Source: Acidobacteriota bacterium (lineage in GTDB: Bacteria > Acidobacteriota > Blastocatellia > RBC074). From it: a DNA stretch of 64,000 bases. The position numbers were made by a program, and so were the translations under genes. The stretch spans positions 29,820 to 93,819 of the forward strand of contig JAFDVI010000012.1 of NCBI GenBank assembly GCA_018269055.1, read 5' to 3'. The notes under the pieces are model-generated. The model saw nothing but the letters and a program-made list of their open reading frames with translations. It had not been told where the DNA came from and did not search any database. Of the stretch, positions 1 through 8,560 are shown one piece after another (position 1 is the first letter of the stretch; each line of letters begins with the position of its first letter).

Positions 1-927
1 TTCACAGGGTGGACAATTCGCCGAGGCGCAGATGTTCCGGTCGGCAATAACCCGAACGGCCCACTAACCGACCCCGCGCAAGCTGTCCTCATTCCGCCCA
101 CCATCAACGACAACACCACACCAACACGAAATCACGATTATGGTGACAAAACCGTGTTCGGAGTGATTCAAAATTTCAACGGGGATGACATCGTTGATTT
201 AATCCTCAACAAAGAGCCACAGCGAACGCATTCGGCGCGGATGATCGGCAAAAAACTCTTTGAGCATTTCGCATACGATAACCCTGAAGCCTCCGTCGTT
301 GATCACATGACGGCCGTCGTGCTGCGCCATAATTTCAACATCAAATTCATCCTTCGCGATCTGTTCCTCAACACCAAGGAGTTCTATTCAGATCAAGCGC
401 TCAACGCGCTGGTCAAATGGCCTGTGCATTATGTCGTCAGCGGGGTCAGATTATTGCAAGCCACTGTGCTAACGCGCGGACTGAATGGTGGCGGGCGCGG
501 ACAGGCCCAACAAACGACGTTGGATGCGATGGGCATGGCGCTATTGAATCCGCCGGACGTATTCGGCTGGCCCGGCAAAGAAGAATGGATCACGACTTCG
601 CAATTGCTGGCGCGAGACAATTGGGCCAACGCCTTGGCGACAAACAGAAGCACGACAGCCGGAAACACCGGAATTCCAATTGACACAGTGCTTGCAACCG
701 CGGGGCTTGGGCCAACCTCCACTGCGGAGCAGGTCGTGGATTATTTCACCCTGCTTTTAATCCAACGGCGATTGGCTACCAACGTTCGCCAGGCTTTGGT
801 GGATTACTTGAAGATGAACGACAACGGCTCAATCGGCACCTTCACGCTGGATACAGCGACCAAAGACAAAAAGATTCGCGGCTTGATTCATCTGTTGCTG
901 TCGCGTCCGGAGTGCCAGAATTTTTGA
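1..927 (+). CDS. DUF1800 family protein, 5'-truncated by window edge
   Basis: The open frame runs from the first base of the window to a TGA at 925-927, so the N-terminal part lies outside. The visible 308 residues match the C-terminal half of the complete paralogue at 13407-14936: both have FTGW near the start, DKTVFG, FNGDDIVDLI, LLNPPDVFGWPGK, WITTSQL and a nearly identical end, KKIRGLIHLLLSRPE. DUF1800 proteins are of unknown biochemical function. They are usually encoded directly upstream of a DUF1501 protein, as here (73-bp gap), and the pair is abundant in Acidobacteriota and Planctomycetes. Internal GTG/ATG codons such as 154 are not real starts, because homology continues upstream of them. 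Confidence 0.9.
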   Translation, partial: FTGWTIRRGADVPVGNNPNGPLTDPAQAVLIPPTINDNTTPTRNHDYGDKTVFGVIQNFNGDDIVDLILNKEPQRTHSARMIGKKLFEHFAYDNPEASVVDHMTAVVLRHNFNIKFILRDLFLNTKEFYSDQALNALVKWPVHYVVSGVRLLQATVLTRGLNGGGRGQAQQTTLDAMGMALLNPPDVFGWPGKEEWITTSQLLARDNWANALATNRSTTAGNTGIPIDTVLATAGLGPTSTAEQVVDYFTLLLIQRRLATNVRQALVDYLKMNDNGSIGTFTLDTATKDKKIRGLIHLLLSRPECQNF

Positions 928-1000
928 TCGGGTTGTTCGTGAGTCATTGGCAATTCCATTCCCAATGACTCACCACCAGTCACGAGCTACAAGAGGATTT

Positions 1001-2293
1001 ATGTCGAACACAACAAGAAGAGACTTCATCAAAACCGGAGCAGGCGCGATTGGCGCAGGGCTGGCATTGCCAGTCGTCAACCGCGAGGCAAAAGGAACAA
1101 CCATTGTTGAAATGCTGCGCGATGATTTGGTCGCCGATGGAAAGATTCTGGTCATCGTCGAACTGGCTGGCGGAAATGATCCATTGAACACCATCGTGCC
1201 GCTGCAACAGTATGACACCTACGCCAGTTTCCGCAGCCGCATTGCCATTGCGAAGGATCAACTTTTGCCGCTGTTTGGTACAACCACGATGGGAATGTCG
1301 CCGAACCTAAGCGCCATCAAACCACTGGCTGATGCGGGTAAGCTGGCCGTCATTCAGATGTGTCATTACCCGAACCCGAATTTATCACACGACGGTTCGC
1401 GAACGATTTATCGCCAAGGCGACGCGTCAGGAAGCGTCGCCAACGGCGGAACGGGTTGGATTGGACGCCACTCGGTTCTATTCGGCAACAAAACCAATTC
1501 GCTGGACACGGTCGGCATTGGCGGAGTCAATTCCACGCTGTACGCGCCGGGCGCAAAAATTTCCGGCATTTTGAATGACGCTTCAGGCAATGCTTCGGGC
1601 TACCAATTCCGAACCGACGACCGTTACACCGCCGATCGAAACAATCAACTGACAGCCGCTCGCGTCAACGACACCGCGACCAGCAACAAACCCTACATTG
1701 AATTAAGTGAAGCAACGCAGATTGACGCCCTCAATAGCGCCGATTTGGTGGCGCAAGCCACCGCCGCCTATCAAAGCTCAGTGACATATCCCACCGGCAA
1801 CAACTTCGCCTATGGATTGAAACTGATTGCTAAACTCGCGACTTCGACCAATCCCCTGCTCGGCACGCGAGTTTTTTACATCACGCTTGGCGGTTTCGAC
1901 ACCCATGCTGACCAAATCAATGATCAACCAACGTTGCATAGAGCGTTGGCCGAGGGGTTGAAGGCGTTTTACGACGATTTGACGGAGCACAATCTGGCGG
2001 ACAAAGCACTGATTATGATCTGGTCGGAATTTGGCCGTCGCGTTGCCGACAACGCCAGCAATGGAACCGACCACGGCCAAGCTAACAACATTTACTGCAT
2101 CGGCAATCGAGTCATCGGCGGCGTGTACGGAGCCGATCCCAAGCTGAACGACCTGCAAAACGGAAATCTGAAGAACAACTTCGATTTCCGCGATGTGTAC
2201 CGGACAATCATTCAGAACTGGTTCGGCAATTCGGCCAGCGATGCCCAGCAAATTTTGAACGGCTCGTTCGCCAGTCTCGGCTTTTTGATGTAA
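1001..2293 (+). CDS. DUF1501 family Tat-exported protein
   Basis: The protein has 430 residues and begins MSNTTRRDFIKTGAGA, a twin-arginine signal (RRDFIK) followed by a short hydrophobic stretch, so export by Tat is likely. I chose ATG 1001 because AGAGGA sits just upstream and the paralogue at 15018 starts at the same point; the frame is open further upstream to 947. DUF1501 proteins resemble the sulfatase/alkaline-phosphatase superfamily. Visible family stretches are LAGGNDPLNTIVPL, HYPNPNLSHDGSR, GGFDTHADQ, IMIWSEFGRR and a late NGTDHG motif carrying candidate metal ligands. It is paired with the DUF1800 gene upstream. The true substrate is unknown. Confidence 0.9.
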   Translation: MSNTTRRDFIKTGAGAIGAGLALPVVNREAKGTTIVEMLRDDLVADGKILVIVELAGGNDPLNTIVPLQQYDTYASFRSRIAIAKDQLLPLFGTTTMGMSPNLSAIKPLADAGKLAVIQMCHYPNPNLSHDGSRTIYRQGDASGSVANGGTGWIGRHSVLFGNKTNSLDTVGIGGVNSTLYAPGAKISGILNDASGNASGYQFRTDDRYTADRNNQLTAARVNDTATSNKPYIELSEATQIDALNSADLVAQATAAYQSSVTYPTGNNFAYGLKLIAKLATSTNPLLGTRVFYITLGGFDTHADQINDQPTLHRALAEGLKAFYDDLTEHNLADKALIMIWSEFGRRVADNASNGTDHGQANNIYCIGNRVIGGVYGADPKLNDLQNGNLKNNFDFRDVYRTIIQNWFGNSASDAQQILNGSFASLGFLM

Positions 2294-2342
2294 ATGCCGG
2301 GAGCGAGATTCTTAACCTGCCTTCTCGACGAGGAGTTTCGCA

Positions 2343-3905
2343 ATGAACTTTCATACTTTTTTTCGTGGTATCGCTATAAAAACTTGGCGTCCTGCATTGT
2401 CCTTCGCTATTATCAGCGCCGTTGTGGCCTTCTTGGCTACTCAGCCAGCGCTGCCGGCGCAAGCTAGTCCCACAACAGCGGCTCCGGTTGCGCTGGTCAA
2501 TGCAGCCAGCTACGAAGCTTCCGTTGCTCCCGGTTCCATCGCGGCTCTTTTCGGAGTCGGGCTTTCCACACAAACCATTAGCGCCGCGACACTTCCCTTG
2601 CCCAAAACGCTTGGCGGAGTCACCGTCAAAATCGGCGGCATTGATGCGCCCTTGTTTTTCGTTTCTCCGAATCAAATCAACCTGCAAGTTCCCAGCGGAG
2701 TTTCCGTCGGCAACGCTGCAATTCAAGTGTTCAATTCGGGCATTGCGGCTGCGGTTGGAGACGGAACCGTCACCGTCGCCGATTCTTCGCCCGGAGTGTT
2801 CACACTGGATCTATCCGGCAAAAACCAGGCCATCGCGCAAAACTCCGACCTGTCGCGCAATGCGGATTTTGACAAAGTTCCAGGCGCGCGCCCCGAAGCC
2901 AGCGGCAATGTCGTCGTCATTTACGCCACCGGCGTCGGCAACACCAATCCGCTGGTCGCCGATGGCGAAGGCGCACCCGGCGGCCCGCTTGCCCAAGCCA
3001 CTTCCGCAACAACCGTGACCATCGGCGGAACGCCCGCCGAAGTGCAATTCAGTGGGTTGACTCCTGGCTTTGTTGGTTTGTGGCAAATCAATGTCGTATT
3101 GCCCGCGAACCTGCCGACCAATCTGGCGACGCCGATGACCGTTTCGCTGAAAGGCAAACAGAGCCTTGTTACGACACTGGCCATCGTCAATAAAAACGAA
3201 TTCGGCACAATCAGCGGAACGGTGCTGAACGCAGCGACCGGCGCTGCCCTGCCCAATTCCAGCGTCACCTTGCAACCGACAGGCAGCGGCCAAACGCGCA
3301 CCGCGACCACCGATGCCGCAGGCAAATTTGGCATCTACATCATCAATCCCGGCAGCTACAATTTGTCCGTCGCAGCCAACGGATTCATCACTGTCACGCA
3401 AAGCTCAACCGTCACCGGAGGCCAATCGCAAACCGCCAACTTCGCATTGACAACCCCGCTGGCCGCTGGCCAGATGCGAATCATCGTCACCTGGGCAAGC
3501 GCGCTCGATCTGGACGCGCACATCACCGGCCCGGCTTCGGGCAATGCGCGCTTTCACGTCTGGTGGCTGGAACCAACGGACTTGCTCACACCTTTGACAA
3601 CGATGCTGGACGTTGACGGCGCCAGTCCCGGCCCCGAAACCATTACCTTCACCCCCACTGCCAACGCGACCTATCGGTTTTCGATTCACAACTACACCAA
3701 CCGGGACTCAAGCGGCAGCAACGGCATCGCCCAATCGGGAATTGTGGTCAGGGTGTACAGCGGCAACCAACTCACCAAAACCATCACCGCTCCCACCGGA
3801 GGCGGCACTTTGTGGAAAGTGTTTGAATTTACGGGCGGGCAATTGAATGTGATCAACGCAATGACCGACGAACCGGATTCCTTCAACATCAAGAATTCAT
3901 TCTGA
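2343..3905 (+). CDS. Secreted TIGR03437 protein with CarboxypepD-regulatory and YfaP-like domains
   Basis: A 520-residue secreted protein. Residues 1 to about 40 form a signal peptide ending near PAQA. Residues about 50-280 match the TIGR03437 pattern common in Acidobacteriota (VALVNAASYEASVAPGSIAA, LFFVSPNQINLQVPSG, ending in WQINVVLP). Residues about 285-375 look like a carboxypeptidase-regulatory beta-sandwich (GTISGTVLNAATGAALPN, YNLSVAANGF). The last roughly 140 residues (VTWASALDLDAHITGP, then TYRFSIHNYTNRD) resemble the YfaP/DUF2135 domain. No catalytic residues are evident, so an outer-surface or periplasmic adhesion/structural role is likely. GAGGAG lies 7 bp before the ATG. It follows the DUF1501 gene by 49 bp and may be co-transcribed. 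Confidence 0.85.
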   Translation: MNFHTFFRGIAIKTWRPALSFAIISAVVAFLATQPALPAQASPTTAAPVALVNAASYEASVAPGSIAALFGVGLSTQTISAATLPLPKTLGGVTVKIGGIDAPLFFVSPNQINLQVPSGVSVGNAAIQVFNSGIAAAVGDGTVTVADSSPGVFTLDLSGKNQAIAQNSDLSRNADFDKVPGARPEASGNVVVIYATGVGNTNPLVADGEGAPGGPLAQATSATTVTIGGTPAEVQFSGLTPGFVGLWQINVVLPANLPTNLATPMTVSLKGKQSLVTTLAIVNKNEFGTISGTVLNAATGAALPNSSVTLQPTGSGQTRTATTDAAGKFGIYIINPGSYNLSVAANGFITVTQSSTVTGGQSQTANFALTTPLAAGQMRIIVTWASALDLDAHITGPASGNARFHVWWLEPTDLLTPLTTMLDVDGASPGPETITFTPTANATYRFSIHNYTNRDSSGSNGIAQSGIVVRVYSGNQLTKTITAPTGGGTLWKVFEFTGGQLNVINAMTDEPDSFNIKNSF

Positions 3906-3917
3906 AAAGCTTGGAGT

Positions 3918-3994
3918 AAAGTTCAGAGTCCCGCCTTCAGGCGGAAGGTTTCGGCAGTCAAGCCTTTTCGCCTGAAGGCGGGACTCTGAACTTT
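3918..3994. repeat. Palindromic element, GTTCAGAGT family (copy 1)
   Basis: The arms AAAGTTCAGAGTCCCGCC and GGCGGGACTCTGAACTTT are exact inverted repeats. Each arm contains its own mini-hairpin (CCGCC-TTCA-GGCGG and CGCC-TGAA-GGCG). It lies downstream of the TIGR03437 gene. Other copies with the same outer ends are at 7513, 13270, 14939 and 25117, and a relative is at 33998. Confidence 0.85.
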
Positions 3995-4068
3995 TTAGCC
4001 CCTGCCCAATTTGTATTCTCAGCCGCCTTTGCCTTTGCTACAGTACGCGCGTCTCAAGCTTCACTCGA

Positions 4069-7050
4069 ATGTTGAACTGCATCCTTGATTTCGATATGCC
4101 GACAGAAACCATACAGCCGCCAGACCTTTACGTCTTTCTCTCTTTCGCCGGAGCCGACCGCGACAAAGCCAAAATTTTGGCCGCGTTTCTGGCCGCCAAT
4201 CACGTTCGCTTTTTTGCCGATTGGTTGATTCCATCGGGAGTCAATTGGGACGACGCCATTGAACAGGCTTTGAACGAATGCAATCGAATGGCGATGTTGC
4301 TTTCGACGGCTTCGATGTTCGAGCGCGAAGAAGCTCGGCGCGAATGGGTTCGCTTCCTCCGAAAAGGCAAAACAATTCATCCGCTGCTGATCGAAGATTG
4401 CGAGCTTCATAGCCGGTTTGAAACGATCAACTACATTGACGCCCGCACGAATTTCGAAAGCGCGCTTGAGCGATTGCTGGCTGATTTGAAAGGCGAGCCG
4501 CCACCGGAAATGCCTGACCCGCTGACCGAATATCGCCAAGCGCGCATCGCCGAATGGTCGCAGCCGCGTTACGAACTCGATCATCGCTTCGTCAATCTAA
4601 CACTGACGATGGATCGTCCCGATGACCCGCAGCAGCGTTGGCATCCTGTGAATGAACCGCCGATGCGCGATTTGCGCGAAGTCCTGGAAAAAGCCAAAGA
4701 CCATCCGGCGCTGGTTCTGGTCGGAGCGCCCGGCAGCGGCAAATCCACGCTGCTCAGACGGTTACAGCTTGACCACAGCCAGGATCGGTTGGAAGACGGC
4801 GGTGAAGAAGTCAGCTTTTTCGTCGCCCTCAACGAACACAAAGGCGAACAAAAACCACGCGAATGGCTGGCCAAAGTCTGGGAGGATCGCTACCGGGCAA
4901 TGCCGTCGCTGGAAAAATTGCTCAAAGCCGGGCGGATGCTGTTGTTGCTGGATGCGCTGAACGAAATGAAACCGCGCGTCGGAACTCCCAAAGAGCAAAT
5001 TGACGATTGGAAAGAGTTTGTTCAACAAGCCGCTCGGTTGGGCAATCGGCTGCTGTTTTCCTGCCGCAGCCGCGACATCGGCGCGGCGCAATTGGGCAGC
5101 AAGGAATTGCCCGTGCCTCTGGTTGACGTGCAGCCGATGACCCGCGATCAGATGCAGGAGTTTCTGAAGGCTTATGCGCCAGAACATCATCAGCACATTT
5201 GGCAGGAACTCGACGGTTCGCGGCAATTCGATTTGTTCCAGACGCCGTACTTTCTAAAGCTGTTGTGCGAACAGGTTGGGCCGGACGGCGATTTGCCCAA
5301 AGGTCGCGCGGAATTGTTCACGCGTCTGATCCGAAACACGCTCGACCGCGAAAAAGACGGCGCGTTGTTTCAACCGGGCGCGCTGCTATCAGAACGCGAT
5401 TGGCAGAAAATGGGCGGGCGCGAATGGCGTAATGCTTTTGATCTGCCGGAATACGGAAAACTGTTTGGCAAGCTGCGCGATCTGGCGTTCGACATGCAAA
5501 AACGCGGCTCCGAAGTCAGCATTGATTACGACGAAGCCTGCCAGTTGCTCGACGACGAACGCGCTGAAGACATTCTGAAAGCCGGAACTGCGTTGAACGT
5601 GCTGGATGTCGCTTCGGACACAGCGAAATTCTTCCATCAATTGTTGCAGGAATACTTTGCCGCGCGACGATTGGCCAAAGAGCCGAACCCTGCGCTGGTT
5701 CGCGTCGAATGGGCTGCGGTCAAAGTCAAAGAGCCGCTGGCGGAAACGCTGGCCAAATTATCCGACGGCGAACCGTTGCCGCCGCTGGCGCAAACCGGTT
5801 GGGAAGAAACCACGCTGACGGCGGCCGCGATGGCCAAAGACCACGAAAGTTTCGTCCGCGCGCTGATGCCGGAAAATCTGCCGCTCGCCGCTCGCTGCGC
5901 CGCTTCGGCGGAAGTGAAGCTCAGCGATGCCCTGAAAGCCGAAATCCGTCAATTGCTGGTTGCCCGTTCGCAAGATTGGACGGCTGACCTGCGCGCGCGC
6001 ATTGCGGCAGGCGAAGCGCTGGGCTTGATCGGCGATCCGCGCTTCCGGCTTTGCCACGGCCAGCACGGCGATTATTTGCTACCGCCGCTGATCACGATTC
6101 CCGGCGGCAAATATCCGATTGGCATTGATAAAAGCGTTTACGACGATGAAAAGCCCGCGCACACAGTCGAGCTTGTCAAGTTTCAGATCGGCAAGTTTCC
6201 GGTGACCAATGCCGAATACAAACTCTTTCTGGACGCGGGCGGTTACGAACAGGAACAGTGGTGGGACACTCCCGAATCGTTGGCATGGCAGTGCGGAGAA
6301 GCTGCCACAGAGGGACAAAAAGAGGGATGGCGTGACCTGAGAAAACGGCTTCAGGAATTTTCCGACGATGACCTTTGGGATATGGTCAGCGAAAATCGAG
6401 CGACGTCAGAGGATGTGGAAACGTGGATTGAAACACGTGACGAAGCAGAAGAAGAATTTGAGGAATGGCTCGACGAAACCTTTCCATCCGGCAAACTCTA
6501 CCGCCAACCGGAATTTTGGGATGATGCGCGGTTCAACAATCCGGCTCAGCCTGTGGTTGGCGTGACGTGGTTTGAAGCGCACGCTTATTGCAACTGGCTG
6601 ACGGCGAACGCAGAAAATGGAAAAACCTTCCGGCTACCGACCGAAGCCGAGTTTGAAGCAGCGGCGCGCGGCAAAAGAGGACGACAGTTTCCTTACGGCA
6701 GCAAATTCGATTCCGACAGATGTAACACCTTTGAAAGCCACATTCGCCGCACGACTCCGGTTGGCGTTTTTGACAATGCCACGCCTGAAGGCGCGTTCGA
6801 CCTTTCGGGCAATGCCTACACCTGGACGTCTTCGATTTACGATCAGGATCGTTTCCCTTACCCGTATCGAAGCGATGATGGCCGCGAAGACATTGCTGCA
6901 ACGGGCGTCAGGCGCGTCCTGCGGGGCGGCTCGTGGATCAACACTCAGATGCTCGCGCGGGCCGTGTATCGTCACTACAATCATGCGGCGTCCCGTAGCG
7001 ACAGTATCGGGTTTCGTGTGGTGTTGTGTGCGTCCCCCTTCTCGGTCTGA
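4069..7050 (+). CDS. TIR-NACHT-FGE/C-type-lectin protein, DGR target 1 (carries VR1)
   Basis: A 993-residue NLR-like protein. Residues about 18-140 form a TIR-like domain ([29 protein letters not shown], an acidic EREEARREW segment). A NACHT/STAND ATPase follows, with Walker [10 protein letters not shown] at 219-227, Walker [11 protein letters not shown] at about 290-299 and the NACHT-end motif [12 protein letters not shown]. After an alpha-helical, HEAT-like stretch, residues about 668-993 form an FGE-sulfatase/C-type-lectin fold ([55 protein letters not shown]). The final 43 residues are encoded by VR1 and carry DGR-type diversification. Inferred role: the lectin-fold end binds a variable ligand, the NACHT domain oligomerises, and TIR acts as effector, as in bacterial NLR-like defence or self-recognition proteins. 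The start could also be ATG 4096; neither has a clear ribosome site. Confidence 0.92.
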   Translation: MLNCILDFDMPTETIQPPDLYVFLSFAGADRDKAKILAAFLAANHVRFFADWLIPSGVNWDDAIEQALNECNRMAMLLSTASMFEREEARREWVRFLRKGKTIHPLLIEDCELHSRFETINYIDARTNFESALERLLADLKGEPPPEMPDPLTEYRQARIAEWSQPRYELDHRFVNLTLTMDRPDDPQQRWHPVNEPPMRDLREVLEKAKDHPALVLVGAPGSGKSTLLRRLQLDHSQDRLEDGGEEVSFFVALNEHKGEQKPREWLAKVWEDRYRAMPSLEKLLKAGRMLLLLDALNEMKPRVGTPKEQIDDWKEFVQQAARLGNRLLFSCRSRDIGAAQLGSKELPVPLVDVQPMTRDQMQEFLKAYAPEHHQHIWQELDGSRQFDLFQTPYFLKLLCEQVGPDGDLPKGRAELFTRLIRNTLDREKDGALFQPGALLSERDWQKMGGREWRNAFDLPEYGKLFGKLRDLAFDMQKRGSEVSIDYDEACQLLDDERAEDILKAGTALNVLDVASDTAKFFHQLLQEYFAARRLAKEPNPALVRVEWAAVKVKEPLAETLAKLSDGEPLPPLAQTGWEETTLTAAAMAKDHESFVRALMPENLPLAARCAASAEVKLSDALKAEIRQLLVARSQDWTADLRARIAAGEALGLIGDPRFRLCHGQHGDYLLPPLITIPGGKYPIGIDKSVYDDEKPAHTVELVKFQIGKFPVTNAEYKLFLDAGGYEQEQWWDTPESLAWQCGEAATEGQKEGWRDLRKRLQEFSDDDLWDMVSENRATSEDVETWIETRDEAEEEFEEWLDETFPSGKLYRQPEFWDDARFNNPAQPVVGVTWFEAHAYCNWLTANAENGKTFRLPTEAEFEAAARGKRGRQFPYGSKFDSDRCNTFESHIRRTTPVGVFDNATPEGAFDLSGNAYTWTSSIYDQDRFPYPYRSDDGREDIAATGVRRVLRGGSWINTQMLARAVYRHYNHAASRSDSIGFRVVLCASPFSV
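6918..7035 (+). repeat. DGR variable repeat VR1
   Basis: 118 bp at the 3' end of the first TIR-NACHT-FGE gene, aligned without gaps to TR at 7203-7320. I count 10 substitutions, every one at a TR adenine (4 A to C, 3 A to T, 3 A to G), and none at C, G or T. Eight residues differ from the TR-encoded peptide: T959, L962, H969, Y970, S975, S977, D978 and S979, all Asn in TR. These lie in the lectin-fold loop that DGRs usually diversify. Homology to TR begins at CCTGCGGGGCGG and extends a few bases past 7035 with mismatches. Confidence 0.95.
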
Positions 7051-7051
7051 A

Positions 7052-7130
7052 GTCTGGGGGGACGGTGCGCCCGGGGCGCACGCGCGTAGCGCGAGTCCCC
7101 AAGCGCCGCAGGCGCTTCGAAAATTTTTTG
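7052..7130 (+). other. IMH-side hairpin cassette downstream of VR1, with terminator-like end
   Basis: Directly after the stop codon come three stem-loops: an outer GGGGAC/GTCCCC pair (7058-7063 with 7095-7100), enclosing GTGCGC/GCGCAC (7065-7070 with 7076-7081), then AAGCGCC/GGCGCTT (7101-7107 with 7111-7117) followed by AAAATTTTTTG. The same block follows VR2 on the other strand (8466-8560) but not TR. In studied DGRs a hairpin or cruciform just after the initiation-of-mutagenic-homing (IMH) site helps target cDNA integration; this block is well placed for that. The last stem plus T-run could also end transcription. Confidence 0.75.
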
Positions 7131-7202
7131 CTTTTTGACATGAAGGGCAATGCCGGTATGATGCCGGGCGCAGCGACGAGCTGTGGGGTTTTCTGCAACG
7201 CA

Positions 7203-7320
7203 CCTGCGGGGCGGCTCGTGGATCAACAATCAGATGAACGCGCGGGCCGTGTATCGTAACAACAATCATGCGGCGAACCGTAACAACAATATCGGGTTTC
7301 GTGTGGTGTTGTGTGCGTCC
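7203..7320 (+). repeat. DGR template repeat (TR)
   Basis: 118 bp not embedded in any credible gene, matching VR1 and VR2 except at adenines. It contains 26 adenines, mostly in AAC/AAT codons of the reading frame shared with the VRs (two Asn-rich runs NNNH and NNN). That codon bias maximises amino-acid change when A is randomised and is typical of TRs. The 3' end differs from the VRs from 7322 on (CACTCCTC versus CCCTTCTC), as expected for IMH* versus IMH, which sets the one-way flow from TR to VR. It lies 167 bp downstream of VR1 on the same strand. Confidence 0.95.
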
Positions 7321-7512
7321 CACTCCTCCACCCCTCTTCATTGGAAATCGGCCTCTTTTGGGCTGAAATCGAGTCGTTCCCCTTTCATCAGGGAGCAGCG
7401 GCTTCCGGCAATGCTGGCCGAGCACGCTTTGCCAGCCGAGGCGAAGAGATCGAGAAGGCGCAGACAAATCCCGTCCGCACGGGCGAAACACACCGTCGGG
7501 CGCATATTGAAA
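7321..7512 (+). ncRNA. Probable DGR template-RNA 3' spacer
   Basis: About 190 bp between TR and the next palindrome contain no plausible gene. In the Bordetella phage DGR, the template RNA extends past TR into a spacer that is folded, bound by RT-Avd and primes cDNA synthesis; this segment occupies that position. It contains short self-complementary words around 7390-7460. The RNA ends are unknown and no promoter was recognised upstream of TR, so the call rests on position only. Confidence 0.4.
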
Positions 7513-7577
7513 AGTTCAGAGTTCACGCTTCAGCGTGTCTGGCGCTTGCCGACACGCTAAAGCGTGAACTCTGAACT
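7513..7577. repeat. Palindromic element, GTTCAGAGT family (copy 2)
   Basis: The arms AGTTCAGAGTTCACGCTT and its complement ending AGCGTGAACTCTGAACT have inner mini-hairpins CACGC-TTCA-GCGTG and CACGC-TAAA-GCGTG. The right end overlaps the stop codon of the reverse-strand avd gene at 7576-7578. The same inner stem is used by the copy at 13270. Confidence 0.85.
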
Positions 7578-7899
7578 ACGCATTCAGCCATCCGCCCAAC
7601 AGCCGTCCGATTTCCGCCACCATTTCGCTGACGTGGCGATATTGTCCGTCGTTCAACCATCGCCATTGATGCGCCAATCGCAAATACAACCTCAATTTGT
7701 TCAGGTGCGCATCGGCGGCCCGCAGATGTTTTTTCTGCGTCGTGCCGCCCTGGCAGTTGGCGTCAAAGATCGCTTCCTGAAAATCCAGCGCTGCGTTCAT
7801 CAACCGTTGCGTGACGGTGAAGCGATGGAGTTTGGGAAACTTTTCCGTTCGCGGTGTCAACCACGCCAGCAAATCAAATGTTTGTGTCAGGATAATCAT
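7576..7899 (-). CDS. avd: Avd-like DGR accessory variability protein
   Basis: A 107-residue, mostly helical protein beginning [14 protein letters not shown]. Family hallmarks are visible: [26 protein letters not shown], the basic [20 protein letters not shown] stretch, and a C-terminal [17 protein letters not shown]. Avd forms a pentameric four-helix-bundle barrel that binds the DGR RT and its RNA and is required for template-primed cDNA synthesis. I placed the start at ATG 7899; the 27 upstream codons read through the neighbouring palindrome and do not look like Avd. Unusually, avd is on the strand opposite to TR and the RT remnant and is bracketed by two different palindromic elements, suggesting that this segment was inverted. 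The protein appears intact. Confidence 0.92.
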   Translation of the reverse strand: MIILTQTFDLLAWLTPRTEKFPKLHRFTVTQRLMNAALDFQEAIFDANCQGGTTQKKHLRAADAHLNKLRLYLRLAHQWRWLNDGQYRHVSEMVAEIGRLLGGWLNA

Positions 7900-7916
7900 A
7901 TCGTTTTCGGATAAAG

Positions 7917-8000
7917 GGTAGGGCAACCTGCCGAGGTTGCCCGGTTGTCTCAAAGGACGTATTGGAAGCAAACAAGGCAAACTCGGCAGTTTGCCCTACC
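7917..8000. repeat. Palindromic element between avd and RT remnant
   Basis: The arm GGTAGGGCAACCTGCCGAGG (7917 on) is partly inverted as GGCAAACTCGGCAGTTTGCC continuing into CTACC (7976-8000). It lies just upstream of the RT start codon and between the two divergent genes, so it may carry or disturb their promoters. Confidence 0.75.
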
Positions 8001-8003
8001 TCA

Positions 8004-8306
8004 ATGACTGTTCTCTATTCTCAGGTAACTGACTGGTCGAATTTGTTGTTGGCATTTCGCTTGGCTGCCAAAGGCAAGCGCGGCAAATCATCCGCCGCCG
8101 GATTCGAGCATCAACTGGCCGACCGTTTGATTCAGCTTCAACGCGAATTCCATGCTCGCTGGGACGAATACTGCGCCGGAAAGATCACGTTCGCCGAATT
8201 CGACGCTTCGGTGAAAGGTTGGGTCAACCATGTTCGCTATGCGGATACCTGGGGATTGCGAACCCACATCTTCCGCAAAGGTCTGGTGTTTCAAAAACCA
8301 AAGTAA
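8004..8306 (+). pseudogene. DGR reverse transcriptase, core-deleted remnant
   Basis: A 100-residue frame fuses the two ends of a DGR-type RT. Residues 1-49 ([49 protein letters not shown]) match the N-terminal helices that precede the fingers. Residues 50-100 ([36 protein letters not shown]) match the C-terminal thumb/tail. Everything between is absent: the fingers, the YxDD catalytic loop and the DGR-specific motif following it, roughly 230 residues judged from usual RT length. The fusion is in frame, with no stop. It cannot polymerise DNA. ATG 8004 is preferred over 7962, because upstream codons fall in a palindrome. It could retain RNA or Avd binding; it could also be an assembly collapse. 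Confidence 0.9.
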
Positions 8307-8351
8307 ATGCTCAGGCCGTTGAATGGGTTTGCAATGAAAGGCTTGGGGAAA

Positions 8352-8436
8352 TTACAGAACAAACGGAAATCACTGAAAAAACGGAAAGAGCGAAAGAGAA
8401 ATTTCCGTCTGTTCCGTTATTTCCGTTATCTCTTTC
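8352..8436. repeat. Fold-back of degenerate ACGGAAA words
   Basis: Tandem degenerate words (ACGGAAAT, ACGGAAAG, GAAAGAG) are followed by their complements (TTTCCGT, TTCCGTTATTTCCGTTA, CTCTTTC). The segment can fold into an imperfect long hairpin between the RT remnant and the 3' end of the second target gene. It may act as a bidirectional terminator for these converging units. Confidence 0.65.
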
Positions 8437-8465
8437 ACACCCCCTGAGCAGTTACAAACCAAAAT

Positions 8466-8560
8466 CGTAAAGATTTTTGAAGCGCCTGCGGCGCTTGGGG
8501 ACTCGCGCTACGCGCGTGCGCTCGCGCGCACCGTCCCCCCAGACTTCAGACCGAGAAGGG
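8466..8560 (-). other. IMH-side hairpin cassette downstream of VR2, with terminator-like end
   Basis: Read on the reverse strand this block is almost identical to the one after VR1: tail codons PFSV-stop, then GGGGAC/GTCCCC enclosing GTGCGC-type stems, AAGCGCC/GGCGCTT and an A/T-rich run. The only evident differences are a few bases in the inner loop and the tail. Its conservation at both VRs and absence from TR supports a role in target marking. Confidence 0.75.

Noticed and set aside
6634..7491. 285-codon reverse-strand frame across VR1 and TR
   Set aside because: Antisense shadow of the FGE end of target 1 and the TR; composition is Arg/Pro rich without family features.
7183..7560. Open frame of 125 codons through the TR, encoding [18 protein letters not shown] and a frame beyond
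   Set aside because: The coding appearance comes only from TR sharing frame and sequence with the VRs. There is no ribosome site or domain upstream, and downstream codons look random.
7962..8003. Upstream start for the RT remnant
   Set aside because: The extra 14 codons translate a palindrome; DGR-RT similarity begins at ATG 8004.
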